64,000 nt of DNA. It comes from Halichoerus grypus. Lineage: Eukaryota > Chordata > Mammalia > Carnivora > Phocidae. The stretch's first letter is position 1. Each line of letters starts with the position of its first letter. The notes beneath the pieces are model-generated. The model was not told the origin of the DNA, made no database searches, and saw only the letters and a list, made by a program, of their open reading frames with translations. Location of the stretch: assembly GCF_964656455.1 (NCBI RefSeq), contig NC_135724.1, forward strand, positions 14,398,919-14,462,918, written 5' to 3'. Below, in pieces: positions 10,536 to 21,711 of this stretch. Both the position numbers and the translations under genes were made by a program.

Positions 10536-11734
10536 GAAGTTTTCAGAGAACGTTCCCTGGGAGCCATAGGGCCGCCAGGGGAAGGCAAGGGGACGATTGT
10601 GGCAGAGTCGACCAGTCCGTCATTGATTTCTGTCTGGTAAAAGGAGTCCTACTGGAAGAAAGAAACTTGACACTCACTTTTCTTGGTGATTTCTAAGGTG
10701 ATTTCTGCTTTTTCTCCAGCCAATCTTTCCCCACGAATTGGGTTGACTCTAATTTGGGTCTAAACTTGAGGTGTGGGCAACCTCTCTCACGGGGGTTCAG
10801 GAAAAGATTGCCAACATGGCCTTCCTTAAGGCTGTTCTCTCTACAGATTGTGGTGACTGTGGGGGTTGTGCCCAGAGCCCATCTGTCATTTTTACAGAGT
10901 TTGATGTGAGAAAGTGGCTGATTTTAAAGAAGCAGCATCAAAACATTGTGGCTTCGAATGGGCCTCTCAGCCCAAAGTGCCCTCTAAATGGAAAAAAATT
11001 ATTACAGCAGGACTAATCTCTTTTTACGGCGATAAAACACAGACCCAAGCATATAAAGATGGTGGCGGAATCAGCCAGATTGAACTCTGAATGGAAAATG
11101 TTTTTCAACAAACAAGTCTGGGAGCCACAAATACATGACCAACTTAGCAAGAGGTCGAAGTGGTGACTTTGGCTCTCTGAAGGCACTCCTGTTGGGGACG
11201 CAGGCGAGCGGAGACACCACCCAGAATCCGTGTGCGCTGACGGGCCACACAAGGCTCACCTCCCAGCATCCGCGGATGGTAGAGAAGCCTGAAAGCAAAT
11301 TAAAGCCTCACCCAGTGCTTTTTGCTTTTCCTTCGTGACCAAGACAGAGCTTCACGGCCCCACCCGCCTTTCCATCTAACGCAGAGATTTTATGGATTTT
11401 ACCCCCACAGCAGGAAGGAGGCCCAGGCATCCTATCAGGCACCCAGAAACCCTGGTTATTAACTGAGCCAGAGCTGTGTGTATGGATAAGTGGACTCCCC
11501 GCTTGTTTAAAAAACAAACCAAAAACAGCCCTGCATTCCTTCTCATTTGCTGGGCCACTTGTATCTAGATCAGTAACTCCACGAATTCTATAGTTCACTA
11601 AAAGTTTTGGCTTTCTTTGAAATTTTCCATTCCCTCGACCAATAACCTATTGCCAAGCAGCCTTTCATTTTCTGGGGATGCGTAAACAGGGAAATAGTTT
11701 TGAGCTGTTGATGTCATGGGGTGGGGGCAGAGAG
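10536..11734. other. Unique sequence
   Basis: No gene, RNA or repeat is recognised. Open frames up to 96 codons occur on both strands without any domain. Confidence 0.5.
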
Positions 11735-11945
11735 GACACCTGGTTCCGGGTAAAGTTTGGGTCCCAGCTCAGGCTTTGCAGCTAGTTCTCTGTGTAACCT
11801 TGCGAAAAATCAGTTCACCTCTCTGGACCTCAGTTTCTGCATCTGTAAAATGGGGATGATGGAACTTACTACCTTGCACAGTTGCTCTGGGGCTCAAACA
11901 CGGTAACGACGCTTGTGAAAATGCTTCAAAAAACTTAAAAATATA
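11735..11945 (+). mobile_element. MIR, well preserved
   Basis: GCAGCTAGTTCTCTGTGTAACCTTGCG, then CACCTCTCTGGACCTCAGTTT, CATCTGTAAAATGGGGATGAT and GTTGCTCTGGGGCTCAAAC, are textbook MIR blocks in order. Confidence 0.92.
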
Positions 11946-12030
11946 GCATGTATTAATGAAATGCTTCGGTTAACAGCGAATGCTCATTAAATACCTGTCA
12001 AATGAATGGCTATAAAGACTAAAAAATTAA

Positions 12031-12146
12031 GGGCACCTGGCTGGCTCAGTTGGTGGGACATGTGACTCTTGATCTCAGCGTCATCAGTTCAAACCTCATG
12101 TTGGATGTAGAGATAACCTAAAAAAATTAAATCTCTTGGGAAAAAA
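12031..12146 (+). mobile_element. Short tRNA-Lys-derived carnivore SINE
   Basis: It starts GGGCACCTGGCTGGCTCAGT and contains a B-box-like AGTTCAAACCTC, GTTGGATGTAGAGATAACCT and an A-rich tail. The perfect 13-base target duplication AAAGACTAAAAAA is at 12,014-12,026 and 12,147-12,159. It is the same short subfamily as 7264-7378. Confidence 0.92.
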
Positions 12147-12179
12147 AAAGACTAAAAAACAATAAAAGAAGCATCGAGC

Positions 12180-12800
12180 TTGTTTATTTTTCTTCTACAT
12201 TCTTATGGCCACTGCCCTGGTTTCGATGCTCATCAGGAAACTCCAGTCAACTGTTGGCTGATGTCCCTGCCTTCTGCTTTATCTCTACTACCCACTTTTT
12301 GTCTTCTTCACCAATGCTAGTGTGTTCTTTCAGAAACCACAGATCTCTGAGATGCCCTCCTCCTGATTAAACCCTTTCCTGGCTCCACCTCATCAATAAG
12401 ACCAGGGTCCCCGTCCCTTAGCGTCACACACAGGGCTCCTGCTTCCTCCCCCTACCTACCTCTCCAGCTTATTTTTAAGCTCCAACAGTGCTAAAGGATT
12501 TTAAATGTTCCCTGAATGCAATTGTCCATCCACTGTCTCTCCCTACCTTTCCGGTCTGACCGGGAAACGACTCAGTTTCCGAGCCTTGACGTCATATGTG
12601 CCAGGAAGCTGCTCTGACCCTCCGAGAGCTAGTTCGTCAGTCCCTCCTCTGTGGTAGTCGGTATCTTATTACCTTTCTGCTTGGCACTCTCATAGAACTC
12701 ATTGGCTTACCTACCTCTCTCCCCTAGCTGATTGTGATCTACCTGTAGGGAGGCATCCTACTTAGTTTCTTTGTGTAAATGATCCGTAGAGAATATTCTC
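12180..12800 (+). mobile_element. L2 3-prime region
   Basis: Blocks in order are GGCCACTGCCCTGGTTTCGATGCTCATCA, CCTACCTACCTCTCCAGCTTA, a GAAGCTGCTCTGACCCTCC section and CTTGGCACTCTCATAGAACT. This is the L2 3-prime UTR order. It is decayed and non-coding. Confidence 0.8.
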
Positions 12801-13384
12801 TCTTGTATCTTTTCTCTCACTGGTACTTCTCAAACAGTGCTTGGCTATTGAAAAAGTGGATGCTGTTGGGGCTGATAAAAGGTATGTCAGGATTTCTGCC
12901 CCTACACTGAATGGCCTTGTTCAATGGATTAGACCCCTCCTCTCCACCCACCCCTGCCCTGTTCCTTCTTCTCTCTTTTCCTTCATTCAAAGAACTTACA
13001 AATATTTCGGTCAGCTTCCCCACTGAGAGTGGTCACTGTGATCCTGTTGTGTGGGGTGTCCTCTGCTCCCAAACTTTAGCATGATGGCTGGGGATGGGAC
13101 CACTGGACAGGGAGCTGTGCAAAGGCCCTGTGGCAGCTTCTTCTCCTATGGCTAATAGTCCTGGATCTCAGAGCAGTACCTGGTTAGCCAACAGGCCACA
13201 TTTACTAACAAAGACTTATTTAAATAAATTTTTAGAATACACACAGAGATATAAAATCAGTCCCTGGTTATGTTTCCAAAAAACTGAATTACTAAGACTC
13301 CTCTGTATGAATGCTCCTTCTGTTTTTATAACGTTGGATATTAGTGTATATATGAATTATTATTTTCCTGGTTTTTTTATGTGA
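12801..13384. other. Unique sequence
   Basis: No gene or repeat is recognised. Open frames are under 100 codons. Confidence 0.45.
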
Positions 13385-13490
13385 GAATTCCAGGGCACAG
13401 AAAGGTTAAATAATATTCCTAGAACCATATAATAGTTAATGGCGGGGTCAGGATTCAAATCCAGACAGTCTGAAAGCCAGAGATTTGGAC
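13385..13490 (-). mobile_element. MIR fragment, antisense
   Basis: GGGCACAGAAAGGTTAAATAA, then CCATATAATAGTTAATGGCGGGGTCAGGATTCAAATCC, is the reverse of the MIR core. Confidence 0.75.
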
Positions 13491-13609
13491 AAATCAGGAT
13501 CCTTTCTTTTTAAGAGAATTAAAGCTCTGAATGATGCATTCTTAGGTGGTTTTTATGCTCAAAGTATTATCCTTTTTGTATATATTTACCACCAAAATAA
13601 GGAAAGTGG

Positions 13610-14016
13610 TGAGGGAATATGGGGGAAATGAACAAAATAAAAAGTAAACGGGATCTTTGCCACAGCACGGATGGACCTTGAAAACATCATGCGTCATGAA
13701 ATAGGCCAGACCCAGAAGGACAATGCTTGCGTGATTTCCCTCAGATGAAGTACGTAGAGTGGGCAAACGCACAGGGACAGAAAGTGGAATAGAGGTTACC
13801 AGGGGCTGGTGGGGAGGGAGGAATGGGGAGTGATTGTTTAATGAATAAACAGTTTCTGTTTGGAATGATGAAAAAGTTCTGGAAATGGATGGCGGCGGCG
13901 GTTGCACAACATTGTAAATGTACTTAATGCCCCTGAGCTGTGCACTTAAAAATGGTAAAAATGGTAAGGAGCGTGTATATATTACCACAATAAAAAAAGA
14001 AAAAAAAAAAGAAAAA
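13610..14016 (+). mobile_element. L1M 3-prime end with poly(A)
   Basis: It begins in ORF2-distal sequence (GGATGGACCTTGAAAACATCATGC, AAATAGGCCAGACCCAGAAGGACAA). It continues through GGTTACCAGGGGCTGG and TAAACAGTTTCTGTTTGG to CACTTAAAAATGGTAAAAATGG and an A-rich tail. This is a 5-prime truncated L1, so it cannot be autonomous. A CGGCGGCGG triplet run lies near 13,893. Confidence 0.9.
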
Positions 14017-14689
14017 TAGCAGTTTTATAATCCCGGACAGCGGCTTCCTCTGGAGGCCGCCGAAGAGGCGCGAAGCGTGATTGAGGGCTCTGCCATTTGC
14101 TCTCAGCAAATAGAATTTAATGAATCACGGCCAACCCCTCTTCAGCAGCTCTCCCCAGTGGGGCAGTGGCTCAGGACAATTACTGTTGACAGAGCAAAAT
14201 TGTGTATGTGGGTGGGGGGGGGATATAAATTTCCTCCTCGAAATTAAGGAATTATGCAAAGTCAATGCGCTATATCTCATATCTATTTAATCAGAGCTCA
14301 CTCTATTCTGCATACAGGAGAAGTAGAGTCATTGGAAATGCGAGGGGTCAGCCGAGAGCAGAAGAAAATCCTTCTCGAGCCTCCCGCTTGGGTGTCCTGG
14401 GGCAAGAGTTGCAAGGCAGTAGTCCAATCCTGCCAGAAACTGTTTTATTTGACCTGCGATCGTGTTTATCTGAGTTGCCAATATTTTAAGATCTGGCCAT
14501 TTCTTACAAATATGGATTTCTAAGTTTTCTGGAAACATCTGAAAGGCCCGGTAACGGGGCCCCAGCCTCGTGCGCAGCAGAGGGGTGGTGGATGTCCAGT
14601 GTAACCCTGACACTTCCAGCCCAAACTGCTCTCATTCACTCCTGTTTTCAGCTCGGCCCCCTGGGCATTTGAGTTCCTATCTCAGATGC
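14017..14689. other. Unique sequence
   Basis: No gene or repeat is recognised. A G9 run occurs near 14,213. Two overlapping open frames of 74-94 codons have no domain. Confidence 0.45.
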
Positions 14690-15005
14690 AAGTCTCACCT
14701 GCCCTTTATCTCATCTCCTCAGTAAAACTGCCTAGACCTCCAATCCCCTCCCTTGGCAGCTCTTCATTCCTATAGCTCTTACTGTGCCTACACTATTCTT
14801 GGCCCTCATCACAGATTATCTTTTATAATGTAATATGGACATGACAGAAAGTTCTAGACTTTCTGAAACAGCAAATGTAATTATTTTGCACTACTCTCTA
14901 TTTCTACTTTAGAAGACTCAGTCACTCATGACCCAAACTAGATTGTAAGACCCTCCAGTTCATAGACTACACCTCAAAACATCTGATTTTCCTAGCACCA
15001 GCATG
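14690..15005 (+). mobile_element. L2-like fragment
   Basis: There is a pyrimidine-rich section with CTCAGTAAAACTGCCTAGACC, then ACTAGATTGTAAGACCCTCCAGTTCATAGACT and CTAGCACCAGCATGG. This follows the L2 end pattern (ACTGTGAGCTCC...CAGCACCTAGCA) with heavy decay. Confidence 0.5.
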
Positions 15006-15974
15006 GGTTGGGTTGGTGTCAATAATGAATCAATAGGTTTGGGAACCTCTTTAAGAACTCAGATGACTCATGAGTTCAGCTATTTAGAGAACTGTGCTAA
15101 TGCAGCCAACGACATGGACTTCATCCCTTGGAAAGTCAATCCACTTGTCCCATCCTGGGTACATGGGCCATATCTCATCCTCTGGCCAATAGCTGTTCTT
15201 GCTCAAAGGGCAGAAAGAGTGATGGACCCATGCAAATTCATCCCTTAGTCCTGGGGAAGAATTCATGGCTCCTGGGTTGGTCTTATTATTTTTGTACAAG
15301 GAGGCTATCCCTCAGAGAGTAAAGGTATTTTTATAAAAGATGACAGCTATTTGTTTTTAAGTTCATTCTGCTATATCTTGAGTGAATCGATGATGAATTA
15401 ATTATCATAACTCAGTAACCAGTATTACTTATGTGATAGGAGAAACAGTGGTTTGGGTATGAAGAGAGAAGACCATGACAATCAGCAATGTTAAGATAGA
15501 GTGTGTGAAGTTCATTGTTAATGAGAAGTCACAGTAATTTATAGGAAAAACATTCTGGATCTTCAAAGAAAAAAAGAAAACCAAAGGAAACTGTCAGGAA
15601 ATTGAGTTTCAAAGTGTTGTCCCTTTATAGTTCAGTACTTTCTAGTAAAGTCAAATTCGGGCCGTCCTTTCTTTGCATAGTACAGCGTGAGCTGAAACAT
15701 GTGCGTGTTAGAATCATGACCATATCGTTCTGGATGCACAGGGTTTGGTAAATATAGTAGCATGCAAAGCAAGGACTCCACTGAAGACCAGTAAAGGTTG
15801 GTACATTCCCCTTATCTACAAAGAATGAGGGATAATCAAGGAAGATAAGAAGACATTTCCATGATCACTGAAATAAACTATGTTGTGAGTTACTTAATAT
15901 TTCAGGTGAACGACTATTTTGCATTGATAGATTTGTTGGTAAATACCAAGACTCTCCTTCTGGCTCTTCATACC
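15006..15974. other. Unique sequence
   Basis: No gene is recognised. Part of 15,110-15,250 is weakly reminiscent of MaLR internal words (TCTCATCCTCTGGCCAATAG), but not enough for a call. Confidence 0.4.
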
Positions 15975-16380
15975 ATTCACCCTAATACAAGTCAGAGTAG
16001 CTAGGTTATGCATAGTAAGAAACAATCCCTTTGTCTCATGGCTGAGTCCCACCCAGCTTATTTCTCACTCTTACAAAGCTGTTTGTGGGTCTAGGTGATT
16101 CAGTCTAAGACAAGGATTCAGGCTGAACAGAGGGCTCACCATCCCAGAGCTGAACCTCCTAGAACATGTGACCTCCTCAGGTGACGGGGCAGATGAAGAA
16201 GGTCTCACAGGGATAATTAAAGGCTTTGGCCTGGAGTGACGTGCGTCACTTCTGCTCCAGAACATGGTCCTGCCTGACTGGAAGGGGAGCAGAGAGATGT
16301 GATCTCCTCACATGCCCCAAAGGAGAGGCAGAGAAGAAATGGGTAAGCACTAGACATCACTGCCGTACATTTCCAATCAC
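15975..16380. mobile_element. Ancient LTR-like interspersed repeat, family uncertain
   Basis: Words such as GTAGCTAGGTTATGCATAGTA, CTTATTTCTCACTC, GGGATAATTAAAGGCTTTGG and GTGACGTGCGTCACTTCTGC occur in the order of a widespread mammalian repeat that I recognise but cannot name with certainty. The near-palindromic TGACGTGCGTCA at 16,228-16,239 belongs to this repeat. Confidence 0.5.
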
Positions 16381-16504
16381 ATTTGGAGTTTCTTCACCTG
16401 ACGTATATACCAAAATCATCTGGTTAATATTCCAATTGTTCTCTGTAAACCTAGCTTTGGGGAATTGGCAATAAACATCATCACTTTATTTAGAGATACA
16501 ACTC

Positions 16505-16508
16505 AGGG

Positions 16509-16552
<44 letters not shown>

Positions 16553-16554
16553 GA
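16505..16554. repeat. (GA)n purine tract
   Basis: A 50-base pure purine tract contains (AG)n at about 16,515-16,547, an ordinary microsatellite. Confidence 0.93.
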
Positions 16555-17030
16555 TCCTCATTCATTCATGTGTTCAGCAAATATTTGTTAAATGTCCGCT
16601 ATGCACACTGACCCAGGTGCTGGGATTCAGCAATAATCAAAACACACAAAAGTCCTTGTCTTTTTGAAAGTGTATTTTTGTGGGGGAGATAGACAATGAA
16701 ATATATGTATGACAAAAACAATACGCATATACTGTAACTCAGATGAGAATTAGTGTCATGTCAAAATAAGGCCCAGGGAAGAGATATATCATGTGACTGG
16801 GGTGGGGTGGCAGGGCATTTTAGATAGGTTACCCAGGGAAGGCCACCATGAGCAATTTTTTTCGAATATTAATACATGGCAAGCATGGTGGGGAGAGGAA
16901 CCAGGTGGGTTTATGATCTAGATTCTACCCCCAAAGGATTTCACAATGGAGGAATGAGATGGGGACTATATAGACTATAAAAAAGGTTAAATGTGATTTT
17001 TAGAAAATAAGAGTTAATATTTACTGACTG
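16555..17030 (-). mobile_element. L2-type LINE fragment, antisense
   Basis: ATTCATTCATGTGTTCAGCAAATATTTGTTAAATGTCCGC, then CCAGGTGCTGGGATTCAGC and GTGGGGGAGATAGACAATGAA, are the reverse of the L2 3-prime end. AGGTTACCCAGGGAAGGCC follows. Confidence 0.75.
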
Positions 17031-17235
17031 TCAGCTACATGCCAGGCACGTTCCATGATTTAACTTATTTAACTTTCACAACCACTGGCTATCTCATTTT
17101 TCAAAAAGACAAACGTAAGCTGTGATTCCCAGAAGGTAAGCAATTTGTCCAAGGTAACACAGATAAGAAGTAGCAGAGCTGGGCCTCAAACACAGTTCTC
17201 TGCCTCCAAAGTTGTGCACCTAACTACTACACCCT
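17030..17235 (-). mobile_element. MIR, antisense
   Basis: TACATGCCAGGCACGTTCCATG, GGTAAGCAATTTGTCCAAGGTAACACAG, AGCAGAGCTGGGCCTCAAACACAG and CACCTAACTACTACACCC are the reverse MIR blocks in order. It lies between two L2-type pieces. Confidence 0.9.
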
Positions 17236-17249
17236 ACTGACTTCTCTAA

Positions 17250-17800
17250 ATGTGATAAATATCACAAGAGAGGTGCACTGAAAGGTGAGAATCTATTACT
17301 ACTTGGGAAGAGGGAAATCAAGGAAGGCTTCTTGGAAGAATTGGCATGCCTGGGCCTAGGTGAATTACTGGGATTCAAGGAGAGGGCATTTGAGGAGGTG
17401 CTAGTATAAATAGTGATGTGGAGTTAAAAAGGCTCAGGACCAGAAATTTGTGTTTGGCTAGAACTGGTGCATAGAAATATGGAAATAATCTTGGAAAGAA
17501 AATTTGAGGTTATATCACAGAAAGTCTTAAATGCCAAGCAAAGGAGTTTGAATTTTGTTGAAAAGAAAGCAAGAGTAGCTATTGAAACTTTTGAGCAGAG
17601 AATAGAATGTAGAAAGGCTGTGTCTTAAAAGAAATAAACTGGTCAATGGTGTCAAGAATAGATTAGACAGTTTGGTCAGGGAGATCAATCAGGGGTACTT
17701 TCCAGGGCAATGTCAGTGGAGTGGAAAAGCATGGAATGAGCAGTCATTTCAGTAGAATGGAGAGCATTTGTAACGAACATGGGAAGGGGGGGTCAGGGAA
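17250..17800 (-). mobile_element. L2-type LINE fragment, antisense (continuation)
   Basis: AATCAAGGAAGGCTTCTTGGAAGAA, CCAAGCAAAGGAGTTTGAATTTTGTTG, CTTTTGAGCAGAGAATAGAATG and AAATAAACTGGTCAATGGTGTCAAGAATAGA follow the antisense ancient LINE pattern seen upstream of L2 3-prime ends. It probably continues 16,555-17,030. The exact family is uncertain. Confidence 0.55.
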
Positions 17801-18558
17801 CAGGGAGGGAAGAATAAAAGATAACTCAAGCTGGTGAAAAGTCTAGATAATTCTTTATTTTCTTACAATTTACCCTTTGTTTCTGCTTCTAACACTTATC
17901 TTTGATCCCCAGACAGGAGTCAAAAAAGGAATTTTACTGCAGTCTTTTTGTGAAATTCAATGAATGCCAGTGGAACAAAGCTACTTAAATTATGAGCTGT
18001 AGAGCTTCACATCTCTTCTCCCAAGGAAAATCTCATTAGCCTGCCATTTGGAAACTCGCACATTCAAATTTGACTCTGTTTGGCGTACAGTTTGATCCCT
18101 TTAAAAGTGATAGTTTTTCAGGAGTGTGGCAGGAAGCCTGAAATTTCAATTAGATAAGCCAGAGGTTTACCTGTTGGAGGAGAGAAGGTATTATCTTCCT
18201 GTTGCTAGGTGATGGGTCTCTAAAGCAATAGTTCAGTCTTAAAGGATCAGAGCTCTTTTTAAATTCCTTTTCTTTTGAAAACAAACATCAATTTAAAACT
18301 AACCCCAGATGCCGCACTCTGGTTCTTTAAGGGATAAAACCACTTACCTGCCATAAATCCACCAAACCTTCTGCTCACCCCTTCCCCAAACTAGATAGCC
18401 CCAATGTATGTGGGTGACCAGCTGTTACTACTTCTGTAGGGTATGGGAAGAAAAATGACAGCCAAGATGAACGCTGGGAGCCATTCTCCCTGCTCGGTAT
18501 GCTTCATTGTGTTACAATTCTATGACATATATACTATTTGTTTCCCTTTAATGGACAG
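17801..18558. other. Unique sequence, possible conserved noncoding segment
   Basis: At 17,960-18,240 there is repeat-free AT-rich sequence without CpG excess, in the style of conserved noncoding DNA. No gene is recognised. Conservation cannot be tested here. Confidence 0.3.
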
Positions 18559-19012
18559 TGTGATAGTTAATTTTATGTGTCAACCTGGCCCAGGCTGTGG
18601 TGCCCATTGTTTGGTCAAACACTCATCTAGATATTGCTGTGAAGGTATTTTTTAGAGATGAGTAACACTTAAATCAGTACACTTTGAGGAAAGCAGATTA
18701 TGCTCCATAATTTGGGTGGGCCTCATCCAATCATTTGAAGGCATCTAAAGCAAAGTCTGAGCCCCCGCCCTGAAGTAGGAATTATCCTCAGGAACGCAAC
18801 ATAGAAACCCTGCCTCAGTTTCCAGCCCACTGCTCTCTAGCGCTCTAAGTCCACACTGCGACATCGACTATCAGAATTTCTCGCCCCCCAGCTTGTCCTA
18901 TAATTTCAGACTTTCTAGACCCTGCAATTCTGTGAGCCAGTTCCTTAAAATCGATCTCCATCTCAATCTCTATCTATTGGTTCTGTTTCTCTGGACAACC
19001 CTGGCCACGACA
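18559..19012 (+). mobile_element. Solo LTR of ERVL type (MLT2-like), sense
   Basis: It begins TGTGATAGTTAATTTTATGTG. It carries CACTCATCTAGATATTGCTG, GTGGGCCTCATCCAATCATTTGAAGG and CTGCAATTCTGTGAGCCAGTTCC, and it ends TATTGGTTCTGTTTCTCTGG...GACA. It is the opposite orientation of the copy at 4799-5262. No internal retroviral sequence is attached. Confidence 0.85.
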
Positions 19013-19014
19013 GA

Positions 19015-19110
19015 GGGAGGAAGTGAGGCTTACCTAGGCTAACTCGTTCAAGGTCACACAGGTAGTCCGTGGTGGAAGCCTCCGTGCCTAACCACTGGAC
19101 GATACTACCT
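19015..19110 (-). mobile_element. MIR fragment, antisense
   Basis: GGAAGTGAGGCTTACCTAGG, then GTTCAAGGTCACACAGGTAGTCCGTGG and GTGCCTAACCACTGGACG, match the antisense MIR 5-prime half. Confidence 0.8.
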
Positions 19111-19149
19111 CCCGTACCAGGACGGGGAGTTACTCATGGCAATTATATT

Positions 19150-19560
19150 CAAACTTGAAACAAATTTTTTTTTTCAAACAAACAAAATAATTTTTTAATG
19201 GGAAATTTACAACACATACGAAAGTAGAGGGGATAGTACAATAAACCTCTATGTAACTATCATCTGCTTAAACAATCATCAACACAAGGCTAATCTTTTT
19301 TTTCCTGAGATATAATGGACACATTGTATTAGTTTTAGGTGTACAACATAATGTACAACATAGTATATGACATAGTGACTTGATACATGTATATACTATA
19401 AATTGATTACCACATTAAGTTTAGTGAACATCCACACATTTGTTACAACACATAGTTACAAATTTTTCTTTCTTGCGATGAGAACTTTTAAGAGCTCTCT
19501 TCGCAACTTTCAAATATGCAATAGAGTATTGAACTCCTGGCTGATCTTGTTGAAACAAAA
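19150..19560 (-). mobile_element. L1 3-prime UTR fragments, antisense
   Basis: Two adjoining sections are present. GGGAAATTTACAACACATACGAAAGTAGAG...CAATCATCAACAC is followed by GAGATATAATGGACACATTG, GTTTTAGGTGTACAACATAATG and GATGAGAACTTTTAAGAGCTCT. The second is a typical antisense L1M 3-prime UTR. Confidence 0.75.
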
Positions 19561-20214
19561 TTTTTAATGAATTTTATCAGACTCTAAATAAGGACGTATA
19601 GATGCTGGAAGACACTCTTCCGGTTTTCCTCTCTTTGTTGCACTTCTTCTCATCTCTGAGGGGGAGTCCAATCTGAGTCCCCCCAAGAGGTATATTCTCT
19701 CTTTCCTGAGCCTCTTTCTTGACCCGGTCCCCGTGAATTCCAGGTCTCCTATCCCCTACACGTGGTTCTAACAATGATTCCCTGATACGTTTGGCTTAAG
19801 GAAGAGGCAGATCGTTTGAGTTTGAGTCCTGGGAGAGAGATATTCATAGCACTGTCACAAACATCTTTCTCTTCTCTTAGAGATGCAGGGGTGTGGTCTG
19901 TGCGGAAATTAGGGGTGTATATGAAATTTATGAAGCTGTTTTAGGATAGGAAAGCATGGTTCCCAGAGGTGGAACCTAGTACGGTCCAGGGGATGAAGTG
20001 TGCATCTCCAGATCCCAGACTGTGTGGCGTGATGCAGCAAGGTGCTGTCTTCCCTGGGCTGTATTCACTGTGAACAGTTAGAGCTGAGTATACACGGGGC
20101 CCACGATCAAAGGGGGAACTTCTCAGAAAATAGCAATTTCTAGGAGTCTCACCTAAAAACCCATACCTAGCAATGGGATAGTGGAATGAATCATTTGCAC
20201 AAATGTCATTATAA
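19561..20214. other. Unique sequence
   Basis: No gene or repeat is recognised. The 110-codon minus-strand frame at 19,941-20,273 has no domain. Confidence 0.45.
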
Positions 20215-20619
20215 TTTCCATCTCTGCCCTTGAGACTGACTCTAGGCTTGGCCGTGTGAGTTGCTTTTGTCAAGGGGACAATAGCAAATGTGACACAATC
20301 ACAGACTTAAAACTAGTTGAGCATTGGGCCTTGCTCTCACCATGTGAAGGAGACCAGGAGACTGGAGGATGAGAGGCCCCATGGAGAAGAGATGAGCCAT
20401 CCCAGCTAGGGGGCGCTAGACCAGCCATCAGTGAGCAAGGCCATCTCATCAGTTGGCCGTAGCACCTGAGAGGCCCCAACAGAGCTCAGCTAAGCCAGTC
20501 CAGAAAAAACTCCCAGGTGACTCACAGAATCATGAGCTAAACAAAAGCTAAATTGTGTTGTTTTAAGATACTTCGTTTCAGAGAAGCTGGTTATACACCA
20601 TAAGCTAATTGATAGAACC
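20215..20619 (+). mobile_element. MLT1-type MaLR LTR, sense
   Basis: GACTCTAGGCTTGGCCGTGTGAGTTGCTTTTG, AGACTGGAGGATGAGAGGCCCCATGGAG, GAGCCATCCCAGC, ACAGAATCATGAGCTAAACAAA and TTGTTTTAAGATACTTCGTTT are MLT1 landmarks in order. The LTR is solo. It contains a CTCF-like core AGGGGGCGC at 20,408-20,416. Confidence 0.82.
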
Positions 20620-20734
20620 AGTGACCTTCGTTAAAGATACCATTTCCTCCTAAAAAAATTCTAGAACATGTCTATCAACTGAAATAGACCCAACATACCC
20701 ATAAGTTGTTAACCTTATGAAAGAACTTCAGTTC

Positions 20735-20927
20735 TTTTCTTTTTTTAAAAAGATTTTATTTATTTATGAAAGATTGAGAGAGAGAGCATGCGCAAGCAGG
20801 GAGGGGAACAGAGGGAGAGGGAGAAGCAGACTCTGTGCTGAGCATGGAGCCCAATGCGGGGCTCGATCCCACGACCCTGAGATCATGACCTGAGCAGAAA
20901 TCAACCGGCCAAGCCACCCAGACACCC
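20735..20927 (-). mobile_element. Can-SINE, antisense
   Basis: TTTTTTTAAAAAGATTTTATTTATTTA is the reversed tail. GAGAGAGAGAGCATGCGCAAGCAGG and GGGCTCGATCCCACGACCCTGAGATCATGACC follow, and the head ends CCACCCAGACACCC. The flanking duplication is degenerate (TTCAGTTCTTTTC against TTCATTTCTTCTC), suggesting an older copy. Confidence 0.92.
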
Positions 20928-21224
20928 TGAATTCATTTCTTCTCTTTATTTTACATATGATTTATGATTTATACTTCAACAATCCAATTGTTATAACACA
21001 CTGGTATCAAAGTGCATTAACTTTCTCTCAAGTCAAAATTCAGTAATTAAGTGTATTTCATAGTGAATTTTAGAGTTTCATTTTATCTTGTTGCCAGTCT
21101 GTTGAAAAGCCATGGTGATGTCAATAATGCTTACAATTTACATAATATTTCACGTTTCCAGAGGTATCCAACTGTTGTTAGACAATTCCAACAGCATTTG
21201 GCTAAGTGGGAGAGTACATATTCT

Positions 21225-21350
21225 AATATGCCACCAGAATATAAATACTATAAGAGCAGCATTATTGCCCTACTTGGTTTATTGTTTTTCCACAGCACCT
21301 AGAACCTGAAACATAGTAAATGCTTGATAAACATTTGTTTAATGAATAAT
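21225..21350 (+). mobile_element. L2 3-prime end fragment
   Basis: CAGCACCTAGAACCTGAAACATAGTAAATGCTTGATAAACATTTGTTTAATGAATAA is an L2 3-prime terminus, preceded by the usual T-rich and GAGCAGC section. Confidence 0.8.
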
Positions 21351-21533
21351 GGTTATGGACCCAAAACACTTGCTTCCATGTGTAGCTCTCTTTCAGGTAC
21401 TATGAAAAAACACATTTCCCCCCCATATTTTCTATTCTCTATCAAATAGATAACTTCCTTTGTTCTACTTAGTTATCTTTACAGCAAGACTACTAATATC
21501 AAAAATACTCAACTCCTTTTTAGAAGTAGGAGT

Positions 21534-21711
21534 TTGATTTTGCTTCAAAATGTCTATTAGATGCTGAGTGGAAATGATGAATAGAGGTGTTATAGGACCA
21601 GTGTTGAGCTAATGTCTGGAAATAGGAAAGTACTATTAAGCAATGCATTAATCACGTGCTTACCGGAGAGTCATCTAAGAAAGAGCCCTGTTGAAATCAG
21701 TGACACTTTAT
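21534..21711. repeat. 178-bp direct duplication, copy 1
   Basis: The segment is matched base for base by 22,463-22,640 at a constant offset of 929, with only two differences (the T/C in CCAGYGTTGAG and the A/C in GAGCTMATGTC). It contains CACGTG at 21,653-21,658 directly after ATTAAT. It is not a recognisable transposon, and no target-site duplication or tail is seen at either copy. Confidence 0.97.

Noticed and set aside
13888..13902. GGCGGCGGCGG run as a triplet-expansion candidate
   Set aside because: Only about four units, and it lies in an L1 3-prime UTR where GGTGGTGATGG is the usual sequence.
16226..16241. Near-palindrome TGACGTGCGTCA as a CRE-like regulatory site
   Set aside because: The centre is not symmetric and the word belongs to a dispersed ancient repeat at 15,975-16,380.
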